DNA of 64,000 bases, from positions 6,687,001-6,751,000 of the forward strand of contig NZ_CP026730.1 in the NCBI RefSeq assembly GCF_003369795.1, read 5' to 3'. A program made the translations under genes and the position numbers. Every line of letters begins with the position of its first letter. The stretch's first letter is position 1. The notes under the pieces are model-generated. The model was given only the letters and a program-made list of their open reading frames with translations. It searched no databases and was not told the origin of the DNA. The stretch is from Streptomyces sp. CB09001 (GTDB lineage Bacteria; Actinomycetota; Actinomycetes; Streptomycetales; Streptomycetaceae). Shown piece by piece: positions 26,790 through 36,005 of this stretch.

Positions 26790-27983
26790 GTGGCCGCTTT
26801 CCGTTCCCCGAGTCCCGGGTTCAGCGTGCCCCGGCCCGCGGCCTTCGGCGCGGACCCGAGCGGTGAGCGCATGGCGCGCATCCGCAGATCGCCGCACTTC
26901 CGCGACGGCGTCTTCCAGAACCCCGGGGGCACGGCACGGACCCGGCCCTCCGGATCGGCCGCCGAATTCGCCAAGATCTACTTCAACAGGGAGGCGCGGC
27001 TGCGCCGGTCCCCGCAGGGGCCGATCCCGGTGCACGCGACCACTCTGGCCGACCTCGCCCGGCCGCCCGCCACCGGACTCCGGCTGACCTGGATGGGCCA
27101 CTCCAGCGTGCTCGCCGAGATCGACGGGCAGCGCGTGCTCTTCGATCCGGTGTGGGGTGAGCGCTGCTCCCCGTTCCCCTTCGCCGGCCCCAAGCGCCTG
27201 CACCCGGTGCCGCTGCCGCTGGCCGCCCTGGGCCCGGTCGACGTGGTCGTCATCTCCCACGACCACTACGACCACCTGGACATGCCCACCATCAAGGCGC
27301 TGGCCACCACGGACACCCTGTTCGCCGTGCCGCTCGGCGTCGGAGGCCACCTCGAACACTGGGGCGTCTCCCCCGACCGGCTGCGCGAGCTGGACTGGCA
27401 CGAGTCGACCCGCGTCGGCGGCCTCACCCTCACCGCCACCCCGGCCCGGCACTTCTGCGGGCGCGGGCTGCGCAACACCCAGCACACCCTCTGGGCGTCC
27501 TGGGTCGTCGCCGGTGCCGAGCACCGCGTGTACCACAGCGGGGACACCGGCTACTTCGACGGTTTCCGCGACATCGGCGCGGCGCACGGCCCGTTCGACG
27601 CCACGATGATCCAGCTCGGGGCGTACGCCGAGTTCTGGCCGGACATCCACATGACTCCCGAGGAGGGCGTCCGTGCCCACCTCGACCTCCAGGGCGGCGA
27701 GCCGCACGGGGCCCTGCTGCCGATCCACTGGGGCACCTTCAACCTGGCGCCGCACGCGTGGGCGGAGCCGGGGGAGTGGACGAAGGATGCGGCCGAGGAG
27801 GTCGGGCAGACGGTGGCGTTCCCGCGGCCGGGGGAACCGTTCGAGCCGGCCGGGAAGTTGCCCGCGAATGCTTGGTGGCGTGAGGTGTCTCAGCCTATTA
27901 CTCATCCGTGGCGCCGGCCGAAGCCGACGGGGGATCCTGGGGAGTCCGCCCAGCGTGACCTTGATATGGCAGGTGATCGGTGA
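26790..27983 (+). CDS. MBL-fold metallohydrolase (NAPE-PLD / UlaG-like)
   Basis: A 397-residue metallo-beta-lactamase-fold hydrolase. The metal motif HxHxDH is ISHDHYDHLDMPT, further ligands are in TPARHFCGRG and YHSGDTGYFDGF, and GAYAEFWPDIHMTPEEGVRAH plus LPIHWGTFNLAPHAW complete the NAPE-PLD-like signature. This family often acts on N-acyl-phosphatidylethanolamine or related phosphodiesters; the bacterial substrate is not known. The GTG start follows GGAGG. The C-terminal end (AQRDLDMAGDR) still looks like normal family sequence, so the IS relic that begins right after the stop does not seem to have truncated it. Confidence 0.88.
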   Translation: MAAFRSPSPGFSVPRPAAFGADPSGERMARIRRSPHFRDGVFQNPGGTARTRPSGSAAEFAKIYFNREARLRRSPQGPIPVHATTLADLARPPATGLRLTWMGHSSVLAEIDGQRVLFDPVWGERCSPFPFAGPKRLHPVPLPLAALGPVDVVVISHDHYDHLDMPTIKALATTDTLFAVPLGVGGHLEHWGVSPDRLRELDWHESTRVGGLTLTATPARHFCGRGLRNTQHTLWASWVVAGAEHRVYHSGDTGYFDGFRDIGAAHGPFDATMIQLGAYAEFWPDIHMTPEEGVRAHLDLQGGEPHGALLPIHWGTFNLAPHAWAEPGEWTKDAAEEVGQTVAFPRPGEPFEPAGKLPANAWWREVSQPITHPWRRPKPTGDPGESAQRDLDMAGDR

Positions 27984-28049
27984 CTTCGGGTGAGGACGAG
28001 TTCGGCGTTGATGCTCCGGGGTGAGGACGGTTGCGGCGATGACTGCCGG

Positions 28050-28209
28050 CAGATGCGCCTGCGACAGATAAGCCGCGGCCCGGCGCAGCGCCTCGTTCTT
28101 CTCCGAAGTCTGTGGCCACCTGCTCCACCGTCACACGTGGGCCGCGGTTTCTCGAGACTCGCACGGCGCCTTGGCGGAACTTTTCCGGGTAAGGCCTGGG
28201 CACAGCGAC
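28050..28209 (-). pseudogene. IS3-family transposase OrfA relic
   Basis: The minus strand reads VPRPYPEKFRQGAVRVSRN..VTVEQVATDF, the N-terminal helix-turn-helix of an IS3 OrfA. It then jumps one frame to SEKNEALRRAAAYLSQAHLPA, the C-terminal leucine-zipper end. The middle (~45 residues) is deleted and the frames no longer agree. No OrfB, and no clear inverted repeats. It lies directly behind the MBL gene and marks the left edge of an IS-rich region. Confidence 0.8.
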
Positions 28210-28363
28210 ATCTTTGCCACCCGACCTATAGGGCAAGCCAGTTCAGATGTCACCCGATCGTGCAGCAGACCCGTCCTCCCGAAGACAGGCCGAACGAGCA
28301 CGCACATGGCCGCCAACCAGGAAGTTGAGGCAGAGCGACGGCACTGGAGCCTGGAGTAGGCGT

Positions 28364-29584
28364 CTACGGCGAGGTGGACGTCTGGGGGCTGCGGAGGACG
28401 AGCAGGGTGATCTCGCTGGGAGCGAAGACGCGGAACGGCGGGCCCCAGAAGCCAGTGCCGCGGCTGGTGTAGAGGAGGGTGCGGGTGCCGTGGTGGCTGA
28501 GGCCGGCGAGGGCGGGCTGGTCGAGGCGGACCAGGTGGTGGAAGGGCCAGATCTGGCCGCCGTGGGTGTGGCCGGAGAGCTGGAGGTCGATGCCGGCCGC
28601 TACCGCTCGGTCGACGAATGCGGGCTGGTGTGCCAGGAGCAGGATGGGGAGGTCGGGGTCGGCTCCGTCCAGGGCGCCGGTGAGGTGGGCGCGGTGGCCT
28701 GCCAGGCCGGAGGACTCGGCGGTGACGTCGTCCACGCCGGCGACCACGAGGGTGTCGCCGCAGCATTCGAGAAGCAGGTGGCGGTTGCGCAGTGGCTCCC
28801 AGCCCAGCTCGTCCATGAGGTCGACCCAGCCCTGGGCCTCGCTGTAGTACTCGTGGTTGCCGGTGACGTAGACACGGGCGTGGGTGGCCCGGACGGTACC
28901 GAGCGGTACGGCCTGGGCGCGGCGTCGTTCGGCCGTGCCGTCCGCGATGTCGCCGGTGTGGCAGACCAGGTCGGCTTCGAGTGCGTTCACCGTCTCGCAT
29001 ACCCGTGCCGACCAGCGGGCGCGGTCGAGCGGGCCGTAGTGGGTGTCCGTGATGAGGGCGACCCGGAGTCCGTCCAACCCGGCTCCCAGTCGGGGGAGCC
29101 GCACATCGAGCCGGCGTACGCGCGGCACGCGGCGAGCCTCGGCATACCCCCAGGCCAGCAGTATGGCACTCACTCCGAGCACGGCCCACGTGACGATCCG
29201 GGCCCGGTCCTGGCTCTCGCCGACGCCGCCAATGGTCAAGGCTAGCCGCAGGAGGACGCCAAGCAGCACGGACCAGGTGAACAGGACCCAACTAATCCCC
29301 AGCAGCGTGTCACCGACGATCGCGGCTCGGTCCTGCTGGCGTCGGCCGTGGCCGCGCACCATTGCGAGCGGCATGCATGCCATGCCGAGCACGAACAGAG
29401 CGGTGCCCGTCAGCGTGACGGGCAACGGCCAGTGCTGGCCGCTGTGCAGGAGCACCCAGCAGGGCACGGCCCACAGCAGGACGGGGGCGATCAGGGGGAC
29501 GAAGCGCATCAGGCGATGCAGCGGGCTCTGCCGCGGCGCTCGCGCTTCCCCCTCGGCAGGCCGGGTGCTGCTGGTGTCGGCCAC
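28364..29584 (-). CDS. Membrane-anchored metallophosphoesterase
   Basis: A 406-residue protein with an N-terminal membrane domain of four predicted helices (about residues 25-150: RFVPLIAPVLLWAVPCWVLL, VTLTGTALFVLGMACM, LLGISWVLFTWSVLLGVLL, ARIVTWAVLGVSAILLAWGY). A calcineurin-like phosphoesterase domain follows: ITDTHYG, HTGDIADG, VTGNHEYY, LLAHQP and LSGHTHGGQ. YkuE/YaeI-like relatives hydrolyse phospholipid-type or sugar phosphates outside or at the membrane. The GTG start has GAGGGAGGGGAAG in front. No partner gene is adjacent. Confidence 0.88.
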   Translation of the reverse strand: MADTSSTRPAEGEARAPRQSPLHRLMRFVPLIAPVLLWAVPCWVLLHSGQHWPLPVTLTGTALFVLGMACMPLAMVRGHGRRQQDRAAIVGDTLLGISWVLFTWSVLLGVLLRLALTIGGVGESQDRARIVTWAVLGVSAILLAWGYAEARRVPRVRRLDVRLPRLGAGLDGLRVALITDTHYGPLDRARWSARVCETVNALEADLVCHTGDIADGTAERRRAQAVPLGTVRATHARVYVTGNHEYYSEAQGWVDLMDELGWEPLRNRHLLLECCGDTLVVAGVDDVTAESSGLAGHRAHLTGALDGADPDLPILLLAHQPAFVDRAVAAGIDLQLSGHTHGGQIWPFHHLVRLDQPALAGLSHHGTRTLLYTSRGTGFWGPPFRVFAPSEITLLVLRSPQTSTSP

Positions 29585-30044
29585 GCTTCCCCTCCCTCAC
29601 CGGGCTGCAGTCCCGCGCACTGTATCCCGTCGCCCGAGGCCGGGCGGGGGCGTTCATAAGAACGCAAGCATGGGCAGAGGGCTTCCCGCGCACATGTCAT
29701 GAGGCCGCAGCGGTGGTCAGAGCGAGCTGATAGATGGTTTGGCTACGTGACGCATGCCAGCTTACGGAGGTGCGGAGCCACGATGTGCCGTACGCAGGCT
29801 ATGACTGCACATGGGGGAGCCGAGGGCTGGCACCTCGCACATCCGGCTGACCGCTGTCACACGGCCACACGGCCACACGGCCACATGAACTGACCGCGCC
29901 GAGCTGCGTCGTTACTCTTGCCGTACGAGTTGCTGGACAGCGCCTAGTTCACGGTGCTGCCAGTGGGGGAGCGGGTGCAGAGATAACTGTCAGCGTTTGT
30001 GACTCGGGAAAGCCGAGGAGCAGAGCAGCCCTGCCAGTGGGAGT
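29585..30044. other. Intergenic region with a short tandem repeat
   Basis: No supported gene in ~460 bases. It contains three tandem copies of the octamer ACACGGCC at 29859-29882. The metallophosphoesterase promoter should be at its left edge. Confidence 0.5.
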
Positions 30045-30584
30045 TGATATCCCATCGCGCGGCGGACCATCGTTTTGGCCATGGCCACCTTGGTCTCGAA
30101 GGCGCCGATGCTGGCCCGGTGGCATTTCCCGGTCGTCGGTCCAGGAGGCGGGCAGATACAGACGCCGGTCGATCAGCGTCCGGCCACGGTCGGTGCCATA
30201 GGCGAGGAAGACGCCGACCTGGCAGTTCTCCCTCCGCCCGGCGGGTCCGGATTACTGCCGCTGCATTCCTGCCGACCGCGTGCCCTTCTTCAGGAAGCCG
30301 GTGTCGTCCACGATCAGAACGGCGTCCCGGTCACCGAGGTTGGCGACCACGTACTGACGCACGTCGTCGAGCACCTCGTCGGCGGCCCACTCGATCCGGT
30401 TCAGCATCCGGTGGATGCGGTCCGGGCCTGCGTGGCCTGTTTCGTCCGCCGGCGTCCAGCCGTTCTTCCGCTGCAGCGCAGCGATCAGGCCCCGCACATA
30501 GGCCAGTGCCGACTCCCGGGGTTCCGACCTGCAGAAACGGCGCACGAACCGCCCATGCACAGTGGCCGGTTCACCCGCCCACAC
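30045..30584 (-). pseudogene. IS701-family transposase relic (N-terminal half)
   Basis: The minus strand encodes the N-terminal part of a DDE transposase (VRGLIAALQRKNGWTPADE.., DRIHRMLNRIEWAADEVLDD, VLIVDDTGFLKKGTRSAGMQRQ). It then has a TAA exactly where these proteins have Tyr, continues in the same frame ([32 protein letters not shown]), shifts frame near 30131 ([21 protein letters not shown]) and stops being recognisable near 30045. It has one nonsense mutation, one frameshift and a missing C-terminal half, so it is inactive. Confidence 0.85.
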
Positions 30585-30631
30585 CTGACATCAGCAACGT
30601 CCCCACCCACAACCACACCCACGACCGACCT

Positions 30632-30668
30632 GGTCGCCAGTCACGGCAAGCACCGTTGAAGTGCTAGG
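30632..30668. repeat. Left copy of a 37-bp inverted repeat pair
   Basis: Read on the minus strand this segment matches 34320-34356 at 32 of 37 positions. It lies just upstream of the relic transposase start, as the end of an IS701-type element would. Together the two copies flank the SARP regulator and a small membrane gene. Confidence 0.7.
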
Positions 30669-30792
30669 ACCGCCGCTCGGCAGGTACCGACCTCGGCCCG
30701 TGGCGGCCCGTCGAGCCGCGCGGGCGGCCCCGAGCCAGGTGACCTGGCCGCACCGGCCGGACGGCTGTGCCTCCGGCCGGTGCGGTGCCGGT

Positions 30793-33720
30793 TCAGGAGG
30801 CCAGTGCCGAGGCGGCGCCCTCGTGCAGCAGGTCCCGCAGGTCCCGCGCCTCGTCCGAGCCCAGCTCCTCGTACAGGGCGAGCGCCTCCCGCCAGCAGGA
30901 CTTGGCCCGGCCGGACTGGCCGAGCTGGGCGAGCGCGCGGCCCAGCAGCGTCAACGCGTTCGCCCGCCACACGTCTCCGCCGACCTCGTCCAGCGGGGCC
31001 AGCGCGGCCTCCGCGGCGACCGCGGCGACCGCCGGAGCGCCCTGGGCGAGCTGGATCTCCGCCATCCGGTAGTGCATCATGCTCTGCCAGAACAGCTGTC
31101 TGCCGCCCCGGAACACCTCCAGCGCCTCGCCGAGCAGGCGCAGCGCGGTGGCCGGCTCCCCGGTGGCGGCCACCGCAAGCGCCAGGGCGTAGCCCGCGTT
31201 CGCCCCGCGCAGGGCCTGGCCCATCGCGTCGTACATCTCCATCCCCTGCCGGGCGAGCTGGACGGCCTCCTCGGGGCGGCCGGCCGCCATCCGCAGGCGG
31301 GACAGGCTGCTCAGCGCCATCGCCTCGCCGGGCCAGTCGCCGCAGGCTCGGAAGCCGTCGGCCGCCTGGAGCAGATACCCGTCACCGTCGGCGAGCCGGC
31401 GCTGGTACTGCGCGATGACGCCCCGCCGGAAGCACGCCCAGGCCGTGGTCAGGGGATCGGTGCCGGTGCTCAGCTCGACGGCCCGCGCGGCGGCCCCGTC
31501 CGCTTCCTCGAACCGGCCGCTGATCACATGGGCGTGCGCCACCGTGACCAGCGCCCGCGCCTCGGCCCGCCGGTCGCCCGCCGCGCGGGCGGCGCCGCAC
31601 AGGGCCAGGGCCGTCTCCTCGTACGCCCGCGCCTTGCTGCCCTCGGACAGGTCGAGTGCGGCCCACAGAGTGTCCACCGCGCGGCCGAGCAGCAGCGGCT
31701 GCCGGGCCGACCGGCGTACCACGGAGAGCAGGGGACCGGCCTCCGCGTACAGCCAGTCCTGGGCCTCCCGCGGGCTGGTGAAGGACAGCCCGGGCCGCCC
31801 GGCGTCGTGCAGGTGCTCCACCACCCGGTCTCCGGGCCGTTCGGCCGCGTACGCCTGGGTGGCCGTGGCCAGGTGGAAGTCCAGCAGACGGGAAAGGGCG
31901 GCCTCCCGTTCGCTCGGCGGCTCGTCCCGCTCCGCGCAGGCGCGGGCGTAGAGGCGGACCAGATCGTGGAAGTGGTAGCGGCCGGGCGCGGCCGACTCCA
32001 GCAGGGAAGTGTCGACCAGGGACTCCAGCAGGTCCTCGGCGTCCTCGGCTGGAAGGTCCAGCAGGGCCGCCGCGGCGGCCAAGGAGATGTCGGGGACGTC
32101 GGCCAGGCCGAGGAGGCGGAAGGCGCGGGCCTGGGCCGGCTCCAGCTGCCCGTAGCCGAGTTCGAACGTGGCCTTGACCGCGAGGTCGCCCGCCCGGAGC
32201 TCGTCCAGCCGGCGCCGTTCGTCCGCCAGTTTCACCGCCAGCACCGAGACCGTCCACCTGCGGCGGGCCGCCAGGCGGGACGCGGCGATCCGGATGGCCA
32301 GGGGCAGACGGCCGCAGGCCTCGATCACCTCCATGGCCGCCTCGGGTTCCGCCGCCACCCGTTCCTCGCCCACGATCCGCGTGAACAGGGCCAGGCCCTC
32401 CCGCGAGGACATGACGTCCAAGTCCACCAGATGGGCGCCTTCGAGGTCCAGCATCCGCACGCGCGAGGTCACCAGCGCCGCGGAGCCGGGGGTACCGGGC
32501 AGCAGCGGGCGCACCTGGGCCGCGTCCCTGGCGTTGTCCAGCACCACCAGGGTCCGCCGGCCGCGCAGCAGTGAGCGGTACAGCGCCGCGCGCTCCTCCG
32601 CCGAGTCGGGGATCGCCGGGTCCGGGGTGCCGAGCGCGCGCAGGAACGAGCCGAGCACCGAGGCCGGCTTGGCGGGATGCGGGCCCGCCCCCCGAAGGTC
32701 GACGTACAGCTGCCCGTCCGGGAAGGCGTCGCTCGCCTGATGTGCCACCTGCACCGCCAGCGCCGTCTTGCCGACCCCGCCGATGCCCGTGAGGGACGAT
32801 ACGGCCATCACCCCGCCCTGGCCCGATCCGAGCAGGTCGCGCAGCTGCTCCACGAAGGCGGCCCGGCCCGTGAAGTCGGGGATGCCAGCGGGCAGTTGCG
32901 CCGGGACCACTGATGCGGCGGCGGCCGAACCGGCCACCGGGGCCGAGGGCTCCGCGAGGGCCGGGTCCGCCTGGAGGATGCGCTGCTGGAGGTCGCTGAG
33001 GCCCGGGTGCGGGTCCACACCCAGTTCGTTCTGGAGCAGCCGGCGGGTGTCCGCGTACACCGCGAGGGCCTCCGCCTGCCGGCCACTGCGGTACAGCGCC
33101 AGCATCAGCAGTTCGCGAAGCCGTTCGCGCAGCGGGTGGGCCACCGTCAGCGCGATCAGCTCCGCCACCACCTCGGCGTGCCGGCCTTGCTCCAGGTCCA
33201 TGTCCAGCCGTGACTCGAGGAGTTGCAGCCGCCATTCCTCCAGGCGTGCGCGCTGCACCTCCGCGTACGGGCCCGGCACGCCGGCCAGTGGCTCGCCGTC
33301 CCACAGGGCCAGCGCCCGGTCCAGGGCGTCCCGTGCCTGGCACGGGTCCCCGGCGGCACGTGCCCGCTCCGCCTCCTCGGCCAGATCGCGGGCGACCCAC
33401 AGGTCCACCGCGTCGCGGGGCAGCGCGCGCATCGCGTACCCGCCCGACTCGCTGACCAGGACCCGGGGGTCCAGGATCTTGCGCAGCCGGGAGGCGTATG
33501 TGCGGACGACGGCCAGTGCCGTGGACGGCGGCTCGTCGCCCCACAGGGAGTCGATCAGCTCGGCGGGCGTTGTCGTGCGGCCCTCGCGTAGCAACAGGGC
33601 AACGAGCAGGGCGCGTTGATTGGGGCTGCCCGTGGACAGGGGATCTCCGCCCCGCCAGGCGCGCACCGGGCCGAGGAGGGTGAACCGCGGTTCCGGGTCG
33701 CCGGATGCCGATTCACGCAT
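30793..33720 (-). CDS. SARP/AfsR-type regulator: trans_reg_C - BTAD - NB-ARC - TPR
   Basis: A 975-residue cytoplasmic activator of the Streptomyces antibiotic regulatory protein family, large class. Residues ~12-95 form the winged-helix OmpR-like DNA-binding domain (FTLLGPVRAWRGGDPL..QRALLVALLLREGRTTTPAELIDSLWG). The BTAD all-helical domain runs to ~245 (ALYRSGRQAEALAVYADTRRLLQNELGVDPHPGL). An NB-ARC ATPase domain has its P-loop GIGGVGKTAL near residue 310, LVVLDNARD as Walker B and GRLPLAIRIAASRLA. TPR-like helices fill the last ~400 residues. I start at the ATG at 33720 behind GGAAGGGGG; the open frame continues to 33915. Targets are not in evidence nearby, though 11-bp direct repeats upstream suggest self-control. 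Confidence 0.9.
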   Translation of the reverse strand: MRESASGDPEPRFTLLGPVRAWRGGDPLSTGSPNQRALLVALLLREGRTTTPAELIDSLWGDEPPSTALAVVRTYASRLRKILDPRVLVSESGGYAMRALPRDAVDLWVARDLAEEAERARAAGDPCQARDALDRALALWDGEPLAGVPGPYAEVQRARLEEWRLQLLESRLDMDLEQGRHAEVVAELIALTVAHPLRERLRELLMLALYRSGRQAEALAVYADTRRLLQNELGVDPHPGLSDLQQRILQADPALAEPSAPVAGSAAAASVVPAQLPAGIPDFTGRAAFVEQLRDLLGSGQGGVMAVSSLTGIGGVGKTALAVQVAHQASDAFPDGQLYVDLRGAGPHPAKPASVLGSFLRALGTPDPAIPDSAEERAALYRSLLRGRRTLVVLDNARDAAQVRPLLPGTPGSAALVTSRVRMLDLEGAHLVDLDVMSSREGLALFTRIVGEERVAAEPEAAMEVIEACGRLPLAIRIAASRLAARRRWTVSVLAVKLADERRRLDELRAGDLAVKATFELGYGQLEPAQARAFRLLGLADVPDISLAAAAALLDLPAEDAEDLLESLVDTSLLESAAPGRYHFHDLVRLYARACAERDEPPSEREAALSRLLDFHLATATQAYAAERPGDRVVEHLHDAGRPGLSFTSPREAQDWLYAEAGPLLSVVRRSARQPLLLGRAVDTLWAALDLSEGSKARAYEETALALCGAARAAGDRRAEARALVTVAHAHVISGRFEEADGAAARAVELSTGTDPLTTAWACFRRGVIAQYQRRLADGDGYLLQAADGFRACGDWPGEAMALSSLSRLRMAAGRPEEAVQLARQGMEMYDAMGQALRGANAGYALALAVAATGEPATALRLLGEALEVFRGGRQLFWQSMMHYRMAEIQLAQGAPAVAAVAAEAALAPLDEVGGDVWRANALTLLGRALAQLGQSGRAKSCWREALALYEELGSDEARDLRDLLHEGAASALAS

Positions 33721-33767
33721 GATGCCCCCTTCCTGCAAGCCAGGGTAACAACCGGCGCGGATGGCGC

Positions 33768-33785
33768 GTATATCGTTCGTATATC
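33768..33785 (-). promoter_or_regulatory. Candidate SARP-binding direct repeat
   Basis: On the regulator strand GATATACGAAC is followed by GATATACG: a heptamer GATATAC repeated with exactly 11-bp spacing, 48-65 bases before the regulator start. Direct heptamers at 11-bp steps are the known architecture of SARP sites, though the base sequence differs from the usual TCGAG type. The rest of the 33721-34050 gap shows no gene. Confidence 0.45.
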
Positions 33786-34050
33786 CCGGCGCGCCATTAT
33801 GTCGCAGCGAGGCTTCCGCGACTTGCCCAGTCCGGAGCTGATCAGAGCCGGGGAACCCAGGGGTGGCTCCCTGGGGCCCCTGCTTTTCTCGCCGTCCCGG
33901 CCAACTCTGGCCCACGAGGCTCGGTTTGAGCTACCGTCAATTCACCGGCACTCCATCGCGGCCGTCCATGTCCCCTGCCAAGGGACGCGTATGGCCTGCT
34001 CGCGGCGGCGCCGGACCGGACTGGGCATGTCGCACAGAGAAGAGCGCCGT

Positions 34051-34251
34051 ATGCACTCGATGAGTCTTGCTGTCCTGCTCTCGGCCGGAGTCGTGGTGGC
34101 TCTGGCCTATTTCGTACTCGTGGCCTATCTCGCCCGGGCCCTGAAGTCGGCACACCGACTACCCGTGGTGATCGGGGCGCTGACCGGGCTCGTCGGGGCC
34201 CTCCCGGCCATCCTCTACGCGCTGTACGCCGCGCTCAAAGTGATCGCTTGA
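34051..34251 (+). CDS. Small two-helix membrane protein
   Basis: A 66-residue protein with two hydrophobic helices (LAVLLSAGVVVALAYFVLVAYLA and IGALTGLVGALPAILYALYAAL) joined by a short basic loop (ARALKSAHRLP). An ATG at 34060 is an alternative start. It is transcribed away from the SARP gene and followed by tandem hairpins, which supports it being a real unit. No family recognised; similar two-span peptides are common and uncharacterised in Streptomyces. Confidence 0.55.
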   Translation: MHSMSLAVLLSAGVVVALAYFVLVAYLARALKSAHRLPVVIGALTGLVGALPAILYALYAALKVIA

Positions 34252-34255
34252 CGCC

Positions 34256-34314
34256 CGTCGTCCCCACCGGGGACGACGAAGGGCGCGGCCCGCCCCCCAC
34301 GACAGGCCGCGCCC
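34256..34314 (+). terminator. Tandem terminator hairpins
   Basis: First hairpin: perfect 10-bp stem 34256-34265/34269-34278 with a 3-nt loop, 5 bases after the stop. Second hairpin: perfect 10-bp stem 34281-34290/34305-34314 with a 14-nt loop. Confidence 0.8.
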
Positions 34315-34319
34315 TCCGG

Positions 34320-34356
34320 CCTAGTACCGCAACGTTGCTTGCCATGACTGGCGACC
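34320..34356. repeat. Right copy of the 37-bp inverted repeat pair
   Basis: Inverted relative to 30632-30668, 32/37 identical. No transposase sequence follows on this side, so only the terminal repeat seems to remain. 34357-34589 shows no recognisable gene. Confidence 0.7.
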
Positions 34357-34589
34357 GGAGCAGGTGGCCAGCTCCCCGGCCGGCAACACCTTCACGTCGT
34401 CGAAGTCGGCCTCCGCCTCCGGGCTGGTGGGACTGAGGGACAAACGCCTTCACTGGCGCCTTCCCGGACGCCGCCAGGATCTCGGGCTTCCGGTCAGCAA
34501 CGTAGGGTCGGCGCTTGCAGCGCCAGCCCCGTGGCGTCGGCCGAAGCCGGGCACCCTCGGGTGCAGCTGAAGCATGAGCCTCGAAGTTT

Positions 34590-34626
34590 CATGATGGTCC
34601 GCCGACGGAGTCGGCGGACCATCATG
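34590..34626. repeat. Perfect 17-bp hairpin
   Basis: Arms 34590-34606 and 34610-34626 are exact reverse complements around a 3-nt GGA loop. It lies about 110 bases beyond the 3' end of the IS1380 relic on the opposite strand, so it may be that element's terminator. Confidence 0.65.
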
Positions 34627-34735
34627 TTGCGGGTGGCGCAGGCTGGGCAGGTTGAGGGCCCGAGTGTCGTCTCGGGGTGGTGCCGGGTTCCACTGCTCCG
34701 GTGTCGGGATGCTGTCGTAGGGGGGAATCTACTGG

Positions 34736-35806
34736 TCAGCCCGGGTTTGGCAGGAGTGCGAGCCGGTCGAGGGCTGCGGTGATCTCGCTGGTCCAGGGCC
34801 AGTGCCGGGCCAGGCGGAGGATCCGTCGGGGGCCGGTGGTCACGAGGTGTCCCGCCGCGGTGAACAGGCGGAAGCGCAGACGGCGGAGTTCCCAGAGCCG
34901 GGCTGTGCCGGTCAGGGCAAGCGTCGGCATCCAGGCCAGGAGATCGAGGGCGATCTGCACGATCCCGAGCCAGACCTTGTACTGGGCTGAGGTGTGCAGG
35001 GGCGGGTTGCGCAGGCCGGTGGCCCGGGCGGCTCTGATGCGGTCCTCGGCCCTCGCTCGCAGCCGGTGGCGGAGTCCGAGTTCGGCGATAGGCCTGTCGG
35101 GGGTGTTGGTCTCGAAGCATGTGATCCGCATGCCGTCCGCGTCCGTGATCCTCAACTGGGCACCGGGGCAGGGCCGTTCCTTTCGGGCGATGAGCCGCAT
35201 GCCCTTGGGCCAGCCGTCCAGGAGCCTGCCGGTGAGCTCGGCGACCCAGGCCCCGTCACGGGCCTCACCGTCGGAATCGACGGCTGGCGTCCAGGCCCGG
35301 GCGGGGACCTTCAGCACGTGTTCGTGGATCGCTTCGGTGACCGTCATGCCGACCGAGCAGGACAGCCATCGGCCCCGCTTCGCGAGCCAGGACACGAAGT
35401 CGTGGGTGCCGTCGGCGGAGTTCGTGCGGATCAGCGTCTGCCGTCCTCGTCGATAGTGCCTGGGCAGTTGGGCAGGGGCGAGGTGGGCGGTGGTGATGTG
35501 GTTGGCGGCCGTGTTCGATCCCGCGTTCCCCGGCCTGAGGAGAGCGGCGACGGGCTCGCCGGTGCCGCCCGGGCCGTGGTCGACGAAGGCCGTCAGCGGA
35601 TGGTGGCCGTAGGTCTTCTTCCAGGTCGCGGCCGCATCCTCCTTGTCCGAGTGCGCGACCACCAGGACACCGTCGAGGTCGACCGTGACCTGACCGTCGG
35701 CGTCCGGGGCATTCCTCCCGGCCAACGACCAGACCCGCTGGCGGACTTCGGGCCGTGCGGACCGGATGGCCCGCAGAGCCGTCTCGCCGGAGGCGCCGAT
35801 GGTCAT
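34736..35806 (-). pseudogene. IS1380-family transposase, 5'-truncated
   Basis: 356 residues of a DDE transposase: VTVDLDGVLVVAHSDKEDAAATWKKTYGHHPL holds the first acidic residue, followed by LRPGNAGSNTAANHI, ELGLRHRLRARAEDRIR (acidic residue region) and a full C-terminus. IS1380 transposases are usually ~450-470 residues; the first ~100 are missing and the upstream frame does not restore them. The isochorismatase promoter region starts right at the break. Likely inactive. Confidence 0.8.
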
Positions 35807-35849
35807 GCCTGGCCCAGCCCGCCCTGAAAGCCCGAGGAGCCACTGCTAG

Positions 35850-35878
35850 TTGACGCGTCAATCACTGACCTCTAGCAT
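35850..35878 (+). promoter_or_regulatory. MarR-type operator/promoter A, before the isochorismatase gene
   Basis: TTGACGCGTCAA (35850-35861) is a perfect 12-bp palindrome whose left half forms a -35 box TTGACG; 17 bases later comes TAGCAT (35873-35878). A second, weaker dyad TGATGCATCA lies at 35882-35891. The palindrome matches those at 41701-41750, 43079 and 44637. Confidence 0.7.
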
Positions 35879-36005
35879 AGATGATGCATCAACCAAATGG
35901 GGAGGTCGCCCGGCCGGGCCATCCCGTATCTGCCTCACCGCGGGGCATCGAGATGCCGGGAGCTCCCGGAGACCCGCGGACGCAAGGCTTCAGAAGGGGA
36001 ATCCC

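Noticed and set aside
29858-29883. Tandem octamer repeat as a possible CRISPR or iteron array
   Set aside because: Only three 8-bp units without spacers and no associated genes.
29699-29893. 64-codon ORF downstream of the metallophosphoesterase start region
   Set aside because: No ribosome site, no recognisable composition of a real protein, and it ends in the tandem repeat.
34364-34570. 68-codon ORF right of the 37-bp repeat as an IS701 transposase start
   Set aside because: Its translation does not resemble the N-terminus of the relic transposase at 30584.
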